From the IMG/VR virus record IMGVR_UViG_3300018914_000001, positions 62,001 to 126,000 of that record: 64,000 nt of DNA; one strand, 5' to 3'. The stretch comes from a virus. Position numbers and translations under genes: made by a program. This document shows positions 30,233-39,651 of this stretch, one piece after another; position 1 is the stretch's first letter; the number at the start of each line of letters is the position of its first letter. The notes under the pieces were generated by a model. The model saw nothing but the letters and a program-made list of their open reading frames with translations, was not told the origin of the DNA and searched no databases.

Positions 30233-33019
30233 GTGAAGTGGAGTCTGCCTTTTCTAAAAAAGCCAAAAGCTTTGGATTGGGAAAAGTTTTTTGAGCTGTA
30301 TCGAGAACCCGTAGTTACACTTTGCATCACACCAAATAATGCGCCAAAGGAAAAAATGAAAATGCCCTCTCACATGCGAGGGGGCGGCGGCTTCTATGGG
30401 AGGGATGAAGAGGACGAAGAGTTTGAAAGCAACAACATTCTGTCGATTATTTCTAGCTTGGCAACAAAGTTTTATCTGCCAGAAAGAGTTAGAATTATCG
30501 ACAAAAAGAAAGTCAAGGTTAAATTAAATGATTTAGTTAGTTTTAAAATTTGTGTAGAGAAAGGTATAATGAAATTTTATTTAACTGTTCCCAAGCGTTT
30601 TGAAAAATCATTTGTTAAAGCGATTCGAAACGATTGGAGTCAAGTGGATATAACACAAGTTGAGGAGAAAGTTATCAAATTTAATCCAAATAAAGCAAAA
30701 GCAATGGATGTTTTTCTTCGACACCATTACGCCTTATCTATCCAACACAATGGGGTTAAAGAAAGAATGGGAGGCATGAGGATTCAAAAAGAGAACATGT
30801 TTCAAAGTCAACTTGCATCTGTTGCCAGCCAAATGGATGACAATGACAAGCTTCTTGTGGACTTCAACATTACACCTGTTCTTGATGATTGGAGAGCAGA
30901 AGCAAAAGCTGTACTGAAGAACTTCAAGAATGGTCAGTCTGCAAGACGAGCTACCACACCTTTTCATGTAGCTTTATATAAAATAATGGACACACTGGTT
31001 GTTATCATGGAAGAGACAACAAAGCTCGTAGAAAGCTTTGCCACAAATGAGGAGGTGGAAGAGAAAAAGGACGAGCAACCATTTGAAATACAGTATTCAG
31101 ATCATAAGATCAAGCAAGATACACATGGATTCAAAACTCAGATCAGAGTTGTTGCAGAATCCAAAGATAGCAGAAAATCAAAGCACATTCTCAAGGGAGT
31201 CCAAACTGCTTTCGAACAATTAAATGGAGACAACAGCTTTGTATGTAAAGAGATCAAGACTCAAAATGGCATCAAAGTGACAATCAAAGCAGTTGAGGAA
31301 AACAAGCCTGTGCTTATGAAGCCTTCGAATCTGTTCTTTGAAGGCGAAATGAACAAGATGCTCACTTTGCCTAATCGCAAATTGCTGAAGGAATACAAAA
31401 AAGTTATTGACCAAGATGGACATACCAGAGCGGAAGTTGACAACGACTTCTTTGACTCTAATAAAGATGCTATACCATTCGCAATCACTCTTGATAAACA
31501 GCCTAAAACGCTCTATTTCGGCGGCTATGAGCGTGAATGGTGGACTGAGAAGGGGCGTAAGGCACTTAGCAAACAAGCTCTAGATGACAGATGTGAAATA
31601 AACGTTGTTTCTGGTAAAAAAGGCTCTGGTAAATCAGAATGGTTAAAAACGCAGATTTTGCATACGTTCGCCGCTGATGCAAAGAATCGCGAGGAATGGA
31701 AGATTCGAAGCAAAAGCGTGGTAGCATTTGATGTTGCAGATGGTCAAATTATAACTGACGTGTGGAATCTAATCCCTGAGTGGCTTAGGGACAGGGTTAT
31801 TATACTCAATCATTCTAATCATGCAAGACCTATACCACTTAACTTTGCTGATATTGAGGAATTTAACAAGGAGGTATTGCAAGACCCTGACTTTGCCTTT
31901 GAACTTGCTGAAATGGAAATGAAGCTAATTGAAGATGCAGTAGTAGGAGAAAAATCAATCAACGTACAGAACTGGCTTCCTTGGGCTTTGCAATGCGCTC
32001 ATATCGCTGATAAAGATTATGGGCTTCCAGAGGCTATTCGTATACTTGTAGACAACGATTTCAGAGAGCAAATTGCAACAAGCATCACTGACGAAGAGCT
32101 TCAAATGACTTTGGAGACATACAATGAAATGGCAAGTGAAGGTAAAAATAAGATCGTTGTAAATGCTATACAGAATAGACTTAACCAGCTTCGTAAAGAC
32201 AAGAAGTTATGGCAGTGCATTGCTCAAAGACCAATAAGAGACGAAAACGGAAAGTGCGAGATGAATTGGAGGAAGTGGATGGATGGTGATGAGGATGGCG
32301 CATATCTTGTTCTCATCTATATCCCTAAGAGTGGAGTAACGGAACAATTTAGACACTTCACCTTTGCTCACTACTTCGTAAAAATATGGAATGTTCTTCT
32401 TTCAAGGGAGAAGGGCTTCGCTGGTCGTGAGTATAGACCTGAAACCCTTGTGGTTGTGGATGAATTACATCAAATTGTTCATATCCCAATTGTTGTACGT
32501 GTATTACTGGACATCTTTAAAGAGGTTAGAAAATATTCTGGTCGATACACTTTTACTCTTCATGGTTGGTCTTCTCTTGCGTCTGCTGGAAGAAATGATG
32601 CAAGTGCAATTAAAAAGTCAATCATGGAGAATGGTTGTAATCTCATCTTCTTGCAAGGCGGTAGTGATATGTTTAGTGAATTTGAAGAGATTCTTGAACC
32701 TTATACAATGGCGGATTTTAACAATCTCATGAAGATGGAGCATTGCGGCATCTTCTCTATCAGATGGAAGGGGAAGACGCACAACTTCCAAGCGCACTTG
32801 CCGAAGATGACAGAAGCATATATGAAAAAATACGATAATATGGAGCTGAATAATCTGGCAAGTCTTGCTTCGAAGTACAGCAGAGACAGAGAAGATGTTC
32901 GTAAGGATATTCTCAACAGAATTAAGGATATGGCGAAGAACAGCATCAAGAATTACAATCAAGTAGAAATGGAGGATGGTCAAGATATTGATTCCTTGGG
33001 TGAGGAGGATGTAGCATGA
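30233..33019 (+). CDS. VirD4/HerA-like FtsK-family ATPase
   Basis: 928 aa, GTG at 30233 after AAGGAGGTGAATTAAC. The Walker A is GKKGSGKS (461-468) and the Walker B is LVVVDELHQI (about 739-748). The stretch before it (ITLDKQPKTLYFGGYER) and the ending NLIFLQGGSDMF are typical of TraG/VirD4 coupling proteins and HerA pumps. The N-terminal 450 residues resemble no known domain; a TM pair was not seen, so membrane attachment may use the 55-aa partner. It probably pumps or docks DNA. It overlaps the replication-relaxation gene by ATGA. Could alternatively serve packaging or segregation. Confidence 0.8.
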   Translation: MKWSLPFLKKPKALDWEKFFELYREPVVTLCITPNNAPKEKMKMPSHMRGGGGFYGRDEEDEEFESNNILSIISSLATKFYLPERVRIIDKKKVKVKLNDLVSFKICVEKGIMKFYLTVPKRFEKSFVKAIRNDWSQVDITQVEEKVIKFNPNKAKAMDVFLRHHYALSIQHNGVKERMGGMRIQKENMFQSQLASVASQMDDNDKLLVDFNITPVLDDWRAEAKAVLKNFKNGQSARRATTPFHVALYKIMDTLVVIMEETTKLVESFATNEEVEEKKDEQPFEIQYSDHKIKQDTHGFKTQIRVVAESKDSRKSKHILKGVQTAFEQLNGDNSFVCKEIKTQNGIKVTIKAVEENKPVLMKPSNLFFEGEMNKMLTLPNRKLLKEYKKVIDQDGHTRAEVDNDFFDSNKDAIPFAITLDKQPKTLYFGGYEREWWTEKGRKALSKQALDDRCEINVVSGKKGSGKSEWLKTQILHTFAADAKNREEWKIRSKSVVAFDVADGQIITDVWNLIPEWLRDRVIILNHSNHARPIPLNFADIEEFNKEVLQDPDFAFELAEMEMKLIEDAVVGEKSINVQNWLPWALQCAHIADKDYGLPEAIRILVDNDFREQIATSITDEELQMTLETYNEMASEGKNKIVVNAIQNRLNQLRKDKKLWQCIAQRPIRDENGKCEMNWRKWMDGDEDGAYLVLIYIPKSGVTEQFRHFTFAHYFVKIWNVLLSREKGFAGREYRPETLVVVDELHQIVHIPIVVRVLLDIFKEVRKYSGRYTFTLHGWSSLASAGRNDASAIKKSIMENGCNLIFLQGGSDMFSEFEEILEPYTMADFNNLMKMEHCGIFSIRWKGKTHNFQAHLPKMTEAYMKKYDNMELNNLASLASKYSRDREDVRKDILNRIKDMAKNSIKNYNQVEMEDGQDIDSLGEEDVA

Positions 33020-33909
33020 CCAAGAAAAAGGGTTGGTACGAGCGCGTGGAACAAGCGAGGATTACATCTGATTGGGTAAAGCTCAATTGTAATAACATTA
33101 CAGATAGAGAGATGGAATTGCTAAGAATCATTCACAAGAGGAAGTATGTACGGCGTGACCATTTAGAGGTTATCCATCCCGCTTACAGAGACATCCCGAA
33201 TGGAGCGATTGTGCTTAATCGCTCCATTCGTAAGCTTTTCGAAAAAATGTGCATTGACAAAGTGCATGAGCAAACAGGATATAAGGAAGGAAATAAACCA
33301 TGTATTGTAGCATTAGACAGAGCTGGGGCTATCATTCTTGGAGTGAGGTTTAATAGGCGTATTAAACAACACAAGACAGTTAAAGGTGGAAATATCCATG
33401 TTCATAAACGAGAAGTGCCCATTCAATTCTTTCATGTAAATGGTGTCAATCAACTAGAAGTGGATACTATAAGATTTTGCATTAAGAATGAATGGAAGTT
33501 AGTCAGATGGGATATAGAGGTTGCAAGAAAATTTATGTACAATAAAGAAAATATTAAACTTTCACCTGATGTTTTTATGATTATGGGCATAGGGAAAAAG
33601 CCATTGATTTCATTTGTGGAGTATGACACAGGAACAGAGGATAGAGGAAATTCTAAGAATTTTCCCATGATTGAGGAGAAATTAAATAAATACAGAAAAT
33701 TTAGGCAATCAGGACATTGGATGAAAGAAGGATGGTTCAAACGATTAAAAGAAGCAGGTTTTCCACTTATTATCTTTGTTACAGAAGATGAGAGACGATT
33801 AGACTTTGTAAAGAAAAAGGGAGATGAATTTAAGCTTCAAGTTGAGGTGGTTTTGTCAAAAGATTATATAAGGTTGCTAGAAAAATTAAAGGCTAACCTA
33901 TTAGGCTAG
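33016..33909 (+). CDS. Replication-relaxation (MobC-like) family protein
   Basis: 297 aa, ATG at 33016. Starts with a winged-helix: DREMELLRIIHKRKYVRRDH, then LNRSIRKLFEKMCIDK, the pattern of the Replic_Relax family. The C-terminal half (PLISFVEYDTGTEDRGN..., FPLIIFVTEDERRLDFV) fits the family's endonuclease-like fold. These proteins occur beside VirD4-like ATPases on Bacillales plasmids and are thought to help open origin DNA. Its stop is inside the terminator at 33888-33918. Confidence 0.75.
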   Translation: MTKKKGWYERVEQARITSDWVKLNCNNITDREMELLRIIHKRKYVRRDHLEVIHPAYRDIPNGAIVLNRSIRKLFEKMCIDKVHEQTGYKEGNKPCIVALDRAGAIILGVRFNRRIKQHKTVKGGNIHVHKREVPIQFFHVNGVNQLEVDTIRFCIKNEWKLVRWDIEVARKFMYNKENIKLSPDVFMIMGIGKKPLISFVEYDTGTEDRGNSKNFPMIEEKLNKYRKFRQSGHWMKEGWFKRLKEAGFPLIIFVTEDERRLDFVKKKGDEFKLQVEVVLSKDYIRLLEKLKANLLG

Positions 33910-33918
33910 CCTTTTCTT
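33888..33918 (+). terminator. Terminator of the transfer-like operon
   Basis: AAAGGCTA and TAGCCTTT with TTCTTT following, overlapping the stop of the replication-relaxation gene. Confidence 0.8.
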
Positions 33919-34120
33919 TATCATAAATTACAACAACTTTGTTGTCAATGAGCATGTCAATATAAATAATTTCACTCCCTTCTTCAATGATAACCCAAAA
34001 ATAATGGTTAAACTCTTTTAGATCATAACATGGAACAAAATCAAATCCACTTCGGATAAGGTTTGGATCATCGCTACTTAATTGATAACTGTACCCTATT
34101 GTATACAGATGATTTCTCAT
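33893..34120 (-). CDS. Hypothetical 75-aa protein coupled to the recombinase
   Basis: ATG at 34120 overlaps the recombinase stop (ATGA). Acidic and aromatic, beta-rich (YFWVIIEEGSEIIYIDMLID). It may be a recombination directionality or accessory factor by position only. Confidence 0.6.
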   Translation of the reverse strand: MRNHLYTIGYSYQLSSDDPNLIRSGFDFVPCYDLKEFNHYFWVIIEEGSEIIYIDMLIDNKVVVIYDKEKASLIG

Positions 34121-35151
34121 TCTAATACCCCCACTTTACTCAGCAATTCGATTTGTGTTCCTCTGCTTGCGTTTTGTATGAGTGCAAGCAGTTCCTCTCT
34201 GGACAGGTGTTCCAACGGCGACAAGTCTACCTTGCGTCCCATTTGTAGCGCGGCAAATGTAATGTGATTTTTGTGCTTTTCTACATAATACTTCCAAGTT
34301 GTTTGGATGTTTGAGTGATTGCCATGAATAGCCGCCTTTTGCAAATCGCCAGTTTCTTCCAGAACCCACATAACACCCATCTTCTTAATGGAGTGGAAGC
34401 TGATTTCACGCTCTTCTTCGATCCCCATTAGCGGGACAAGCTCATCAGTAACTGCTCTTTGAAGTGTCCGTTTGCAAATTTTAAACAACTTGCCGTCAAA
34501 CCTTTTTGTGAGTTGGACAACCTTTTCAAATACGTTGTAAGGGATGGGTTTTTCATCTTTCTTCTTCCCTTTGTCTAAAACTGTTATCAAGACATACCCC
34601 TCATGTTGAGTGAAGTTGTCAATAGTGAGCTTGTGCAATGCTTCCAAGCGAATGCCAGTTCTAGCCGCCAATTCGATGGCAAGACTCTTTTGTTCACCGC
34701 TTGGAAGTGACTTGGCAAGTTCAATCATTTTTTCGACTTCATCCCATGTGAGCCAACCAATAGGCTTACTTTCGCCTTTGACTGTCTCTACATCAAAAAT
34801 GGGAAGATGGATTAGCGTAGGGAAGTCTTTTGCCAAATGTCCAAATACTTGCCTCACTACAGACATTTTGTGATTGACAGTGCTTGCGGCATAGCACTCT
34901 ACAAGCTCGTTTTTGTATTGAAGAATGTCGCTGTGCAAAATGCCGCCTTCACCTGTTTTGATGTCATCTACAGTGAGTTCATGAAGTTCTTTGCGGCACA
35001 TATAGCGGAAGAACTGGCGAATATCCCCCTCATAAGAAACCGCCGTCCGTTCTGAGTTGATGCGCTTATCATTAAGGAAAACCTCAATCATGCTTCCCAC
35101 ATCGCGCACACCAGAATGAAGCTTTACAACCCTACTTCCAATAGCTGTCAT
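34117..35151 (-). CDS. Tyrosine recombinase with altered catalytic box
   Basis: 344 aa, ATG at 35151 after GGACGGATAACTA. N-terminal SAM-like core-binding domain (about 20-115), then catalytic domain. Visible active-site elements: R168 (TGIRLE), K194 (DKGKK), H253 in FHSIK, H279 (GNHSNIQTTWKYY) and Y288/Y289. The second Arg (HxxR) is Lys256 instead. The change could reduce cleavage. Known parallels are SPbeta integrase-like proteins, including MrpR, a repressor built on this fold. It may be a phage integrase, a dimer-resolving enzyme or a regulator. Divergent from the RecD2-like helicase gene. Confidence 0.8.
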   Translation of the reverse strand: MTAIGSRVVKLHSGVRDVGSMIEVFLNDKRINSERTAVSYEGDIRQFFRYMCRKELHELTVDDIKTGEGGILHSDILQYKNELVECYAASTVNHKMSVVRQVFGHLAKDFPTLIHLPIFDVETVKGESKPIGWLTWDEVEKMIELAKSLPSGEQKSLAIELAARTGIRLEALHKLTIDNFTQHEGYVLITVLDKGKKKDEKPIPYNVFEKVVQLTKRFDGKLFKICKRTLQRAVTDELVPLMGIEEEREISFHSIKKMGVMWVLEETGDLQKAAIHGNHSNIQTTWKYYVEKHKNHITFAALQMGRKVDLSPLEHLSREELLALIQNASRGTQIELLSKVGVLE

Positions 35152-35185
35152 TAGTTATCCGTCCTTTCACATCATGCTATGATCG

Positions 35186-35233
35186 AAATGTCACCCTTGG
35201 ATTGATTATATGACATTTGCACCCGATTGTAAA
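35186..35233 (-). promoter_or_regulatory. Recombinase promoter with overlapping operator
   Basis: Minus strand: TTTACA, 17 nt, TATAAT (35205-35233). An inverted repeat AAATGTCA (35186-35193) and TGACATTT (35211-35218) brackets the -10, so a repressor could block it. Divergent from the promoter at 35263. Confidence 0.7.
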
Positions 35234-35262
35234 CATCCTCCAAGGAAAAATTTTTATTCATC

Positions 35263-35291
35263 TTGACTATTCCTCTAATTATTGGTATAGT
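35263..35291 (+). promoter_or_regulatory. Promoter of the RecD2-like helicase gene
   Basis: TTGACT, 17 nt, TATAGT. It lies within the longer open frame, which supports the TTG start at 35331. Confidence 0.7.
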
Positions 35292-35330
35292 AGAATAAGC
35301 GATATTGGAACGCAAGGAGGAGGAGTTTAC

Positions 35331-37565
35331 TTGTCTAAGAAAGAGGAATTGATTCGTCTAGACGTACAAATTATTAGAGACACTTTCATGACACATGATG
35401 GAAGTGGTTACGCCGTTTATGAGGTGGAGGTTTTTAATATTGGAGATATTTTGCCTAAAGATGAACTTCCTTTCTACGGCAGTTCGTTTGTGACGAAAGT
35501 AAAGGGAAATTTTGAAAAAAAATTCCACGCTGGCGAAGAGTACAGCATGTATTGTGTCCTTGAAGACCATCCAAGATACGGAAAGCAGTACAAAGTGCAA
35601 ATTGTTCAGGCGAAATTTGATACTGTTGCCAGTGCTAAGGCTTTTCTTATGGAATTTTGTGAGCCTTCTATTGTCAATCAATTAATCGAACACTATGGCG
35701 CTGGTGTTATCGAAAAGATTCTCAACAAAGAAGTGGATACAAATTACATTAAGGGAATGGGCAGTCATCGCTTCAATCTTTTGTATGAGAAAGTAAAAGA
35801 AAATGAATATATGAAGGATATTATTATAGAACTTGGAGAGTTTGGCATTACACCACTTCAGATGAAGAAAGCTGTCGCACTCTTTGGGGCAAACGCAGTT
35901 CAGCGTATCAAAGAAAATCCTTATGAACTGTGTAAGATTAGTGGCATTGGTTTCTTAAAAGCTGATGAAATTGCACAAGGTATGGGGTTCGATATGAAAA
36001 GCCCTTTTCGTGTAAAAGAATGTATTAAATACGTTCTTATGCAAAACAGCAAAGACGGACATTCTTGGATGGAGAGGGACGAAGTAATACAAGGTGTCCA
36101 AGATAATACTCGTCTTTCTAGAGCGGATGTTGAAAAACATGCCTTCGATATCGAAGGAGTTGTTGAACTTCATGATGGTGACGGAGGCAACGAACGCTTT
36201 GCTTTAGAGAAAGCCTTTAAAGCAGAGAAGTTCATTGCCGAAACATTGCTCAAAATGCGCGACTCTAGTACTGAGCTAGATTATGATGCAGATGCTTTTA
36301 TCGAAGAGCAGATGAAGAAGTACAACATCACTCTTACAGATGAACAGAAGCAGATTTTCTACAACCTTAAAAAGAATAGAGTGAACTTTCTTGTGGGGTA
36401 CGCTGGTTGTGGGAAATCTTTTTTGCAAAAAATGATCTTGAATCTAATGGATAAAATGAAAAAGCATGTTCTTTTATTGGCTCCTACAGGTAAAGCCGCT
36501 AAGGTGATGGAAGGATACACTGGTAGAGATGCATCAACAATTCATCGTGCGGTTGGATACATTGAAGGATTCGATGAGGTTAAAGATATCATTGCTGACT
36601 TTATCATTCTTGACGAGGCATCTATGGCTGACATTTATATTTTGAGAATGCTTTTTAAAGCATTAAAGAATCCAAATGTCCGTATTTTGATCGTTGGTGA
36701 CGACTTCCAAATTCCATCTGTAGGAGTAGGGAATTTCTTGCATGACTGCATCGAAAGTAATGCATTTTTGGTTACTAAGCTCACAAAGGTATTCCGTCAA
36801 GAAGATGGGGGTATCCTTGATATCGCAACCAAAACACGTTTGAAGCAAAAATTTATCAGTACCAATTTCCTTGGCAAAGCAGAGTTTGGCTCTGATACCG
36901 TTATCTGGTGTGTTCCACAAGAGAAAATGGTAAATGGTTATACGTACTGCTACAAGCAAGCCTTGGAAGCTGGATATAAAGTGGATGATATTATCATCCT
37001 ATCACCGCGCAAAGCAGGAGAGCTTGGGACAGAGGCTGTTAACAAAACTATCCAGTCTATTGTAAACCCTCCAGCAGACAACAAACGAGAAGTCAATTTT
37101 CACAATGTTATCTTTAGAGAAGGTGACAGAGTTATTAATATCAAAAATAACTACAAAGCTTTGATTCACTACAAACTTCTCAAAGGGGCAGACGAAGAAG
37201 AGTGCACGACTGTTGTTTATAATGGTGATACTGGCGTAATTGTCGAAATTAACGACATAGAGAAATATATCCTCATCGACTATGGCTTCGATATTATCAG
37301 AACGTATTACATCCAGCTTGAAACTATACTTCATTCGTATTGCCTTACCATTCATAAATCACAAGGCTCTGGATTTAGTGCGGTCATTGTGCTTGCTGAC
37401 AAAGCTCACAAATGGCAATTAAACGCAAATCTTCTTTACACTGCTTGGACTCGTGCAAAGAAATTCTTGCGTGGTTTATGTCAGGCAGATGTAATTAACT
37501 CCGCGATGAGGAAAAACGTCAATCTCACACGTAATACATTCCTTTGTGAATTTTTGAAAAATTAG
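35331..37565 (+). CDS. RecD2-like 5'->3' DNA helicase
   Basis: 744 aa. The TTG at 35331 follows AAGGAGGAGGAG and lies downstream of a promoter; an ATG at 35217 has neither. An N-terminal OB-like domain and helix-hairpin-helix segments (IKENPYELCKISGIGFLKAD) precede the SF1B core: Walker A GYAGCGKS (356-363), motif II DEASM, VGDDFQIPSVG, and C-terminal LTIHKSQGSGFS and YTAWTRAK. RecD2-type enzymes move 5'->3' on DNA and act in replication and recombination repair. It complements the 3'->5' UvrD-like helicase at 4554. Confidence 0.9.
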   Translation: MSKKEELIRLDVQIIRDTFMTHDGSGYAVYEVEVFNIGDILPKDELPFYGSSFVTKVKGNFEKKFHAGEEYSMYCVLEDHPRYGKQYKVQIVQAKFDTVASAKAFLMEFCEPSIVNQLIEHYGAGVIEKILNKEVDTNYIKGMGSHRFNLLYEKVKENEYMKDIIIELGEFGITPLQMKKAVALFGANAVQRIKENPYELCKISGIGFLKADEIAQGMGFDMKSPFRVKECIKYVLMQNSKDGHSWMERDEVIQGVQDNTRLSRADVEKHAFDIEGVVELHDGDGGNERFALEKAFKAEKFIAETLLKMRDSSTELDYDADAFIEEQMKKYNITLTDEQKQIFYNLKKNRVNFLVGYAGCGKSFLQKMILNLMDKMKKHVLLLAPTGKAAKVMEGYTGRDASTIHRAVGYIEGFDEVKDIIADFIILDEASMADIYILRMLFKALKNPNVRILIVGDDFQIPSVGVGNFLHDCIESNAFLVTKLTKVFRQEDGGILDIATKTRLKQKFISTNFLGKAEFGSDTVIWCVPQEKMVNGYTYCYKQALEAGYKVDDIIILSPRKAGELGTEAVNKTIQSIVNPPADNKREVNFHNVIFREGDRVINIKNNYKALIHYKLLKGADEEECTTVVYNGDTGVIVEINDIEKYILIDYGFDIIRTYYIQLETILHSYCLTIHKSQGSGFSAVIVLADKAHKWQLNANLLYTAWTRAKKFLRGLCQADVINSAMRKNVNLTRNTFLCEFLKN

Positions 37566-37568
37566 ATA

Positions 37569-37597
37569 TTGACAAATCGTTCAATTCATGCTATTAT
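37569..37597 (+). promoter_or_regulatory. Promoter 1 of the sigma-like gene
   Basis: TTGACA, 17 nt, TATTAT, right after the RecD2-like stop. Confidence 0.7.
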
Positions 37598-37618
37598 TAA
37601 GGTAATGACATGAATACA

Positions 37619-37682
37619 TTTCACTCCCGCCAACTTAGTTTAATCACAGAATTGTTGATAGAACTAGTTGACGGGAGGTGAA
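37619..37682. promoter_or_regulatory. Imperfect 16-bp inverted repeat operator
   Basis: TTCACTCCCGCCAACT and AGTTGACGGGAGGTGAA face each other across about 31 nt and overlap the -35 of promoter 2, one mismatch and one 1-nt gap apart. Confidence 0.5.
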
Positions 37683-37696
37683 TATTGTGATATAGT
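37668..37696 (+). promoter_or_regulatory. Promoter 2 of the sigma-like gene
   Basis: TTGACG, 17 nt, TATAGT followed by CAAGA. The TATAGTCAAGA block recurs at both tRNA promoters. Confidence 0.65.
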
Positions 37697-37740
37697 CAAG
37701 ATATTAACTATCTTCACATGAACGATTGGGGGTGTTGACT

Positions 37741-38301
37741 ATGGGGCTAGTAAAAATCGACACTCATAAAGCAGAACGACAGTTCGAATGTATTAGCTTT
37801 AGTGATGTTGACTGCATCAAGGGCTTAATTAAATACAGATGGATGATTGACACTTATCAAGGTATAGGCTTCAACAGGAATTATAATTCAGCAGGAGATG
37901 TAAAACCTATGAATGCCGAACTTATTGTTACATACATCGACTTGGATAACCTTATTAAGAGATGTAATTTTAGTGAAAAACAATTGGAAATCATTAGACT
38001 CTTAATGCAGGGAAATTCAGAGCAGGATGTTGCCGATCATTTTGGGCAGGATGTAAGTGGTATCAATAGAACATTCAATCTGATATGCGCTAAGATTAAA
38101 GCCAAACATGATTTTTCATGGAAATACGAATATATGTTTATGAATAACCTTAAAGCACCTTGGAGCTATAAAAGATGCAATAAGTGCGAAGAATCGAAGC
38201 CAGCGATTGCAGAGTTTTATGGTAACGATAAGCGAAACAAGGATGGTTTAAAAGGTATTTGCAAGGTATGCGAATCTTCTTCGAAATCATCCACGAAATA
38301 G
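37741..38301 (+). CDS. Sigma-region-4-like regulator with C-terminal zinc finger
   Basis: 186 aa, ATG at 37741 after GGGGGTGTTGACT. A helix-turn-helix of sigma/LuxR type spans about 78-120 (FSEKQLEIIRLLMQGNSEQD, VADHFGQDVSGINR). The C-terminus holds CNKC (146-149) and CKVC (174-177), one zinc site. Two stacked promoters and an operator precede it. It sits just before the tRNA and structural genes, so a late-gene activator is likely, though unproven. Confidence 0.65.
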   Translation: MGLVKIDTHKAERQFECISFSDVDCIKGLIKYRWMIDTYQGIGFNRNYNSAGDVKPMNAELIVTYIDLDNLIKRCNFSEKQLEIIRLLMQGNSEQDVADHFGQDVSGINRTFNLICAKIKAKHDFSWKYEYMFMNNLKAPWSYKRCNKCEESKPAIAEFYGNDKRNKDGLKGICKVCESSSKSSTK

Positions 38302-38351
38302 AGTCGATAAAAGACTCGCACCTTGCGGAATGAAAGTAGGTGGAACGATAG

Positions 38352-39194
38352 ATGACGATGTTTAAGATCAAGATGCCAGATGGACATACAAAGATTATGA
38401 GGTATAATCGCGAAACTTCAATAGAAGAAAAAATGAGTTTAGTTGAAGAGCATATCTTAAATCGCTGGGAAGAGTCCTTTAAAAACTACTGGCTAAGTAG
38501 CAATACTATCAAGCAGATTCTTGATAGATGTGCGACATTTATCTTGCTAGGTCAATCTAAAAATGCTGGCATTCTAACCAGCTACAAGATTGACAAGGTA
38601 AACTCAAAAGAGATTCCAGCGTCTAATGCAAATGATACCGCGCAGAATCTAATTTATGGCGAGTACAATCCAAGCGCAGATAATGCATCTGGATATGCGA
38701 GTGTTACGCTTACAACACAAGAGCCTTCAATCGACTTATCAAAGATAAGTGATAGCCAGCTTCGAAAGGAGCAGGAGAAAGAAGCTAAAAGAGTTGGGAG
38801 ATGGAAAACTTCAAAAACTCGCAAGCTATACAAGCTTTTCTCCACTCCAGAGATTACCACATACAAATTGAAAAGAGTCAAGGACAATGAAGGCAATGTA
38901 GTTACAAATGTTTTTGGTCAAGCAGTTTTTTTTGATGAAAAGACAACAATTGGTGGCAACCAAGGATTTGACCGATCTGCTTCTAAAGCAGAATGGTGTC
39001 GCGTTGACACTGACAATAGATTCATATTTCAAGGAGCCGTCTATGAAATAGACAAGTCTGTCAAGCAATACAAGGTAGGCAAGGACAATGAATGTGAAAT
39101 GGATATGATTCTAGTAATTCTCGCAGATGAAGATATTCATTTCTTCGATATGAATATCGAAGAAATAGTACACACATTAATCAAGCGAGTATAA
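38352..39194 (+). CDS. Hypothetical 280-aa protein
   Basis: ATG at 38352 after AGGTGGAACGATAG. Acidic and hydrophilic, without membrane segments. The N-terminal 60 residues are helical; the rest is mixed. No recognised motif. It lies between the sigma-like and HU genes and probably shares their transcript. Confidence 0.7.
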   Translation: MTMFKIKMPDGHTKIMRYNRETSIEEKMSLVEEHILNRWEESFKNYWLSSNTIKQILDRCATFILLGQSKNAGILTSYKIDKVNSKEIPASNANDTAQNLIYGEYNPSADNASGYASVTLTTQEPSIDLSKISDSQLRKEQEKEAKRVGRWKTSKTRKLYKLFSTPEITTYKLKRVKDNEGNVVTNVFGQAVFFDEKTTIGGNQGFDRSASKAEWCRVDTDNRFIFQGAVYEIDKSVKQYKVGKDNECEMDMILVILADEDIHFFDMNIEEIVHTLIKRV

Positions 39195-39244
39195 CTCGCC
39201 TGAAATATATCACACATAAGATGATCTAAAGGAGATGATTTGTA

Positions 39245-39568
39245 ATGGAATTTATTAAAGCAAACAAAAAGGATTTTATCGCGGCAATGGCAGAACTGAA
39301 TGGAATGACAAAGAAGGCGGCTGGTGAGGCTGTGGATGCGTTTCTTCTGACTCTAGAGCATCTAACTGCACAACGTAAGGAAGTTAACCTAAATGGCTAT
39401 CTTGCTACTGAGTTGAAAGTAGTAGAAGCATATGTTGGTCGCAATCCTAAGACTGGCGAGTCTGTCAATGTACCTGAAAAGATTAAGGTTAAAGCTTCCG
39501 CAAAAGCAAAACTGAAGCGTGCGGCTGAAACTGGCGAAATTTCTGGTTCTACCGAAGACGCTGAATAA
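39245..39568 (+). CDS. HU/IHF-family DNA-bending protein
   Basis: 107 aa, ATG after AAAGGAGATGATTTGTA. Matches HU: helix-rich start, then LNGYLATELKVVEAYVGRNP and KTGESVNVPEKIKVKASAKA, the beta-arm with the RNPKTGE motif. A 12-residue acidic tail is extra. HU bends DNA and assists replication, recombination and condensation. Terminator 39583-39616 follows. Confidence 0.92.
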   Translation: MEFIKANKKDFIAAMAELNGMTKKAAGEAVDAFLLTLEHLTAQRKEVNLNGYLATELKVVEAYVGRNPKTGESVNVPEKIKVKASAKAKLKRAAETGEISGSTEDAE

Positions 39569-39582
39569 TTTTTGATTCAAAT

Positions 39583-39616
39583 GAAAGCGCTTACATTCGT
39601 GTGAGCGCTTTCTACT
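39583..39616 (+). terminator. Terminator after the HU gene
   Basis: GAAAGCGCT-TACATTCGTGTG-AGCGCTTTC with TACTAC after it; a weak U-tract. Confidence 0.6.
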
Positions 39617-39651
39617 ACTTACACCAAAATCTAGCTTGGGGGTGTGTTTAA

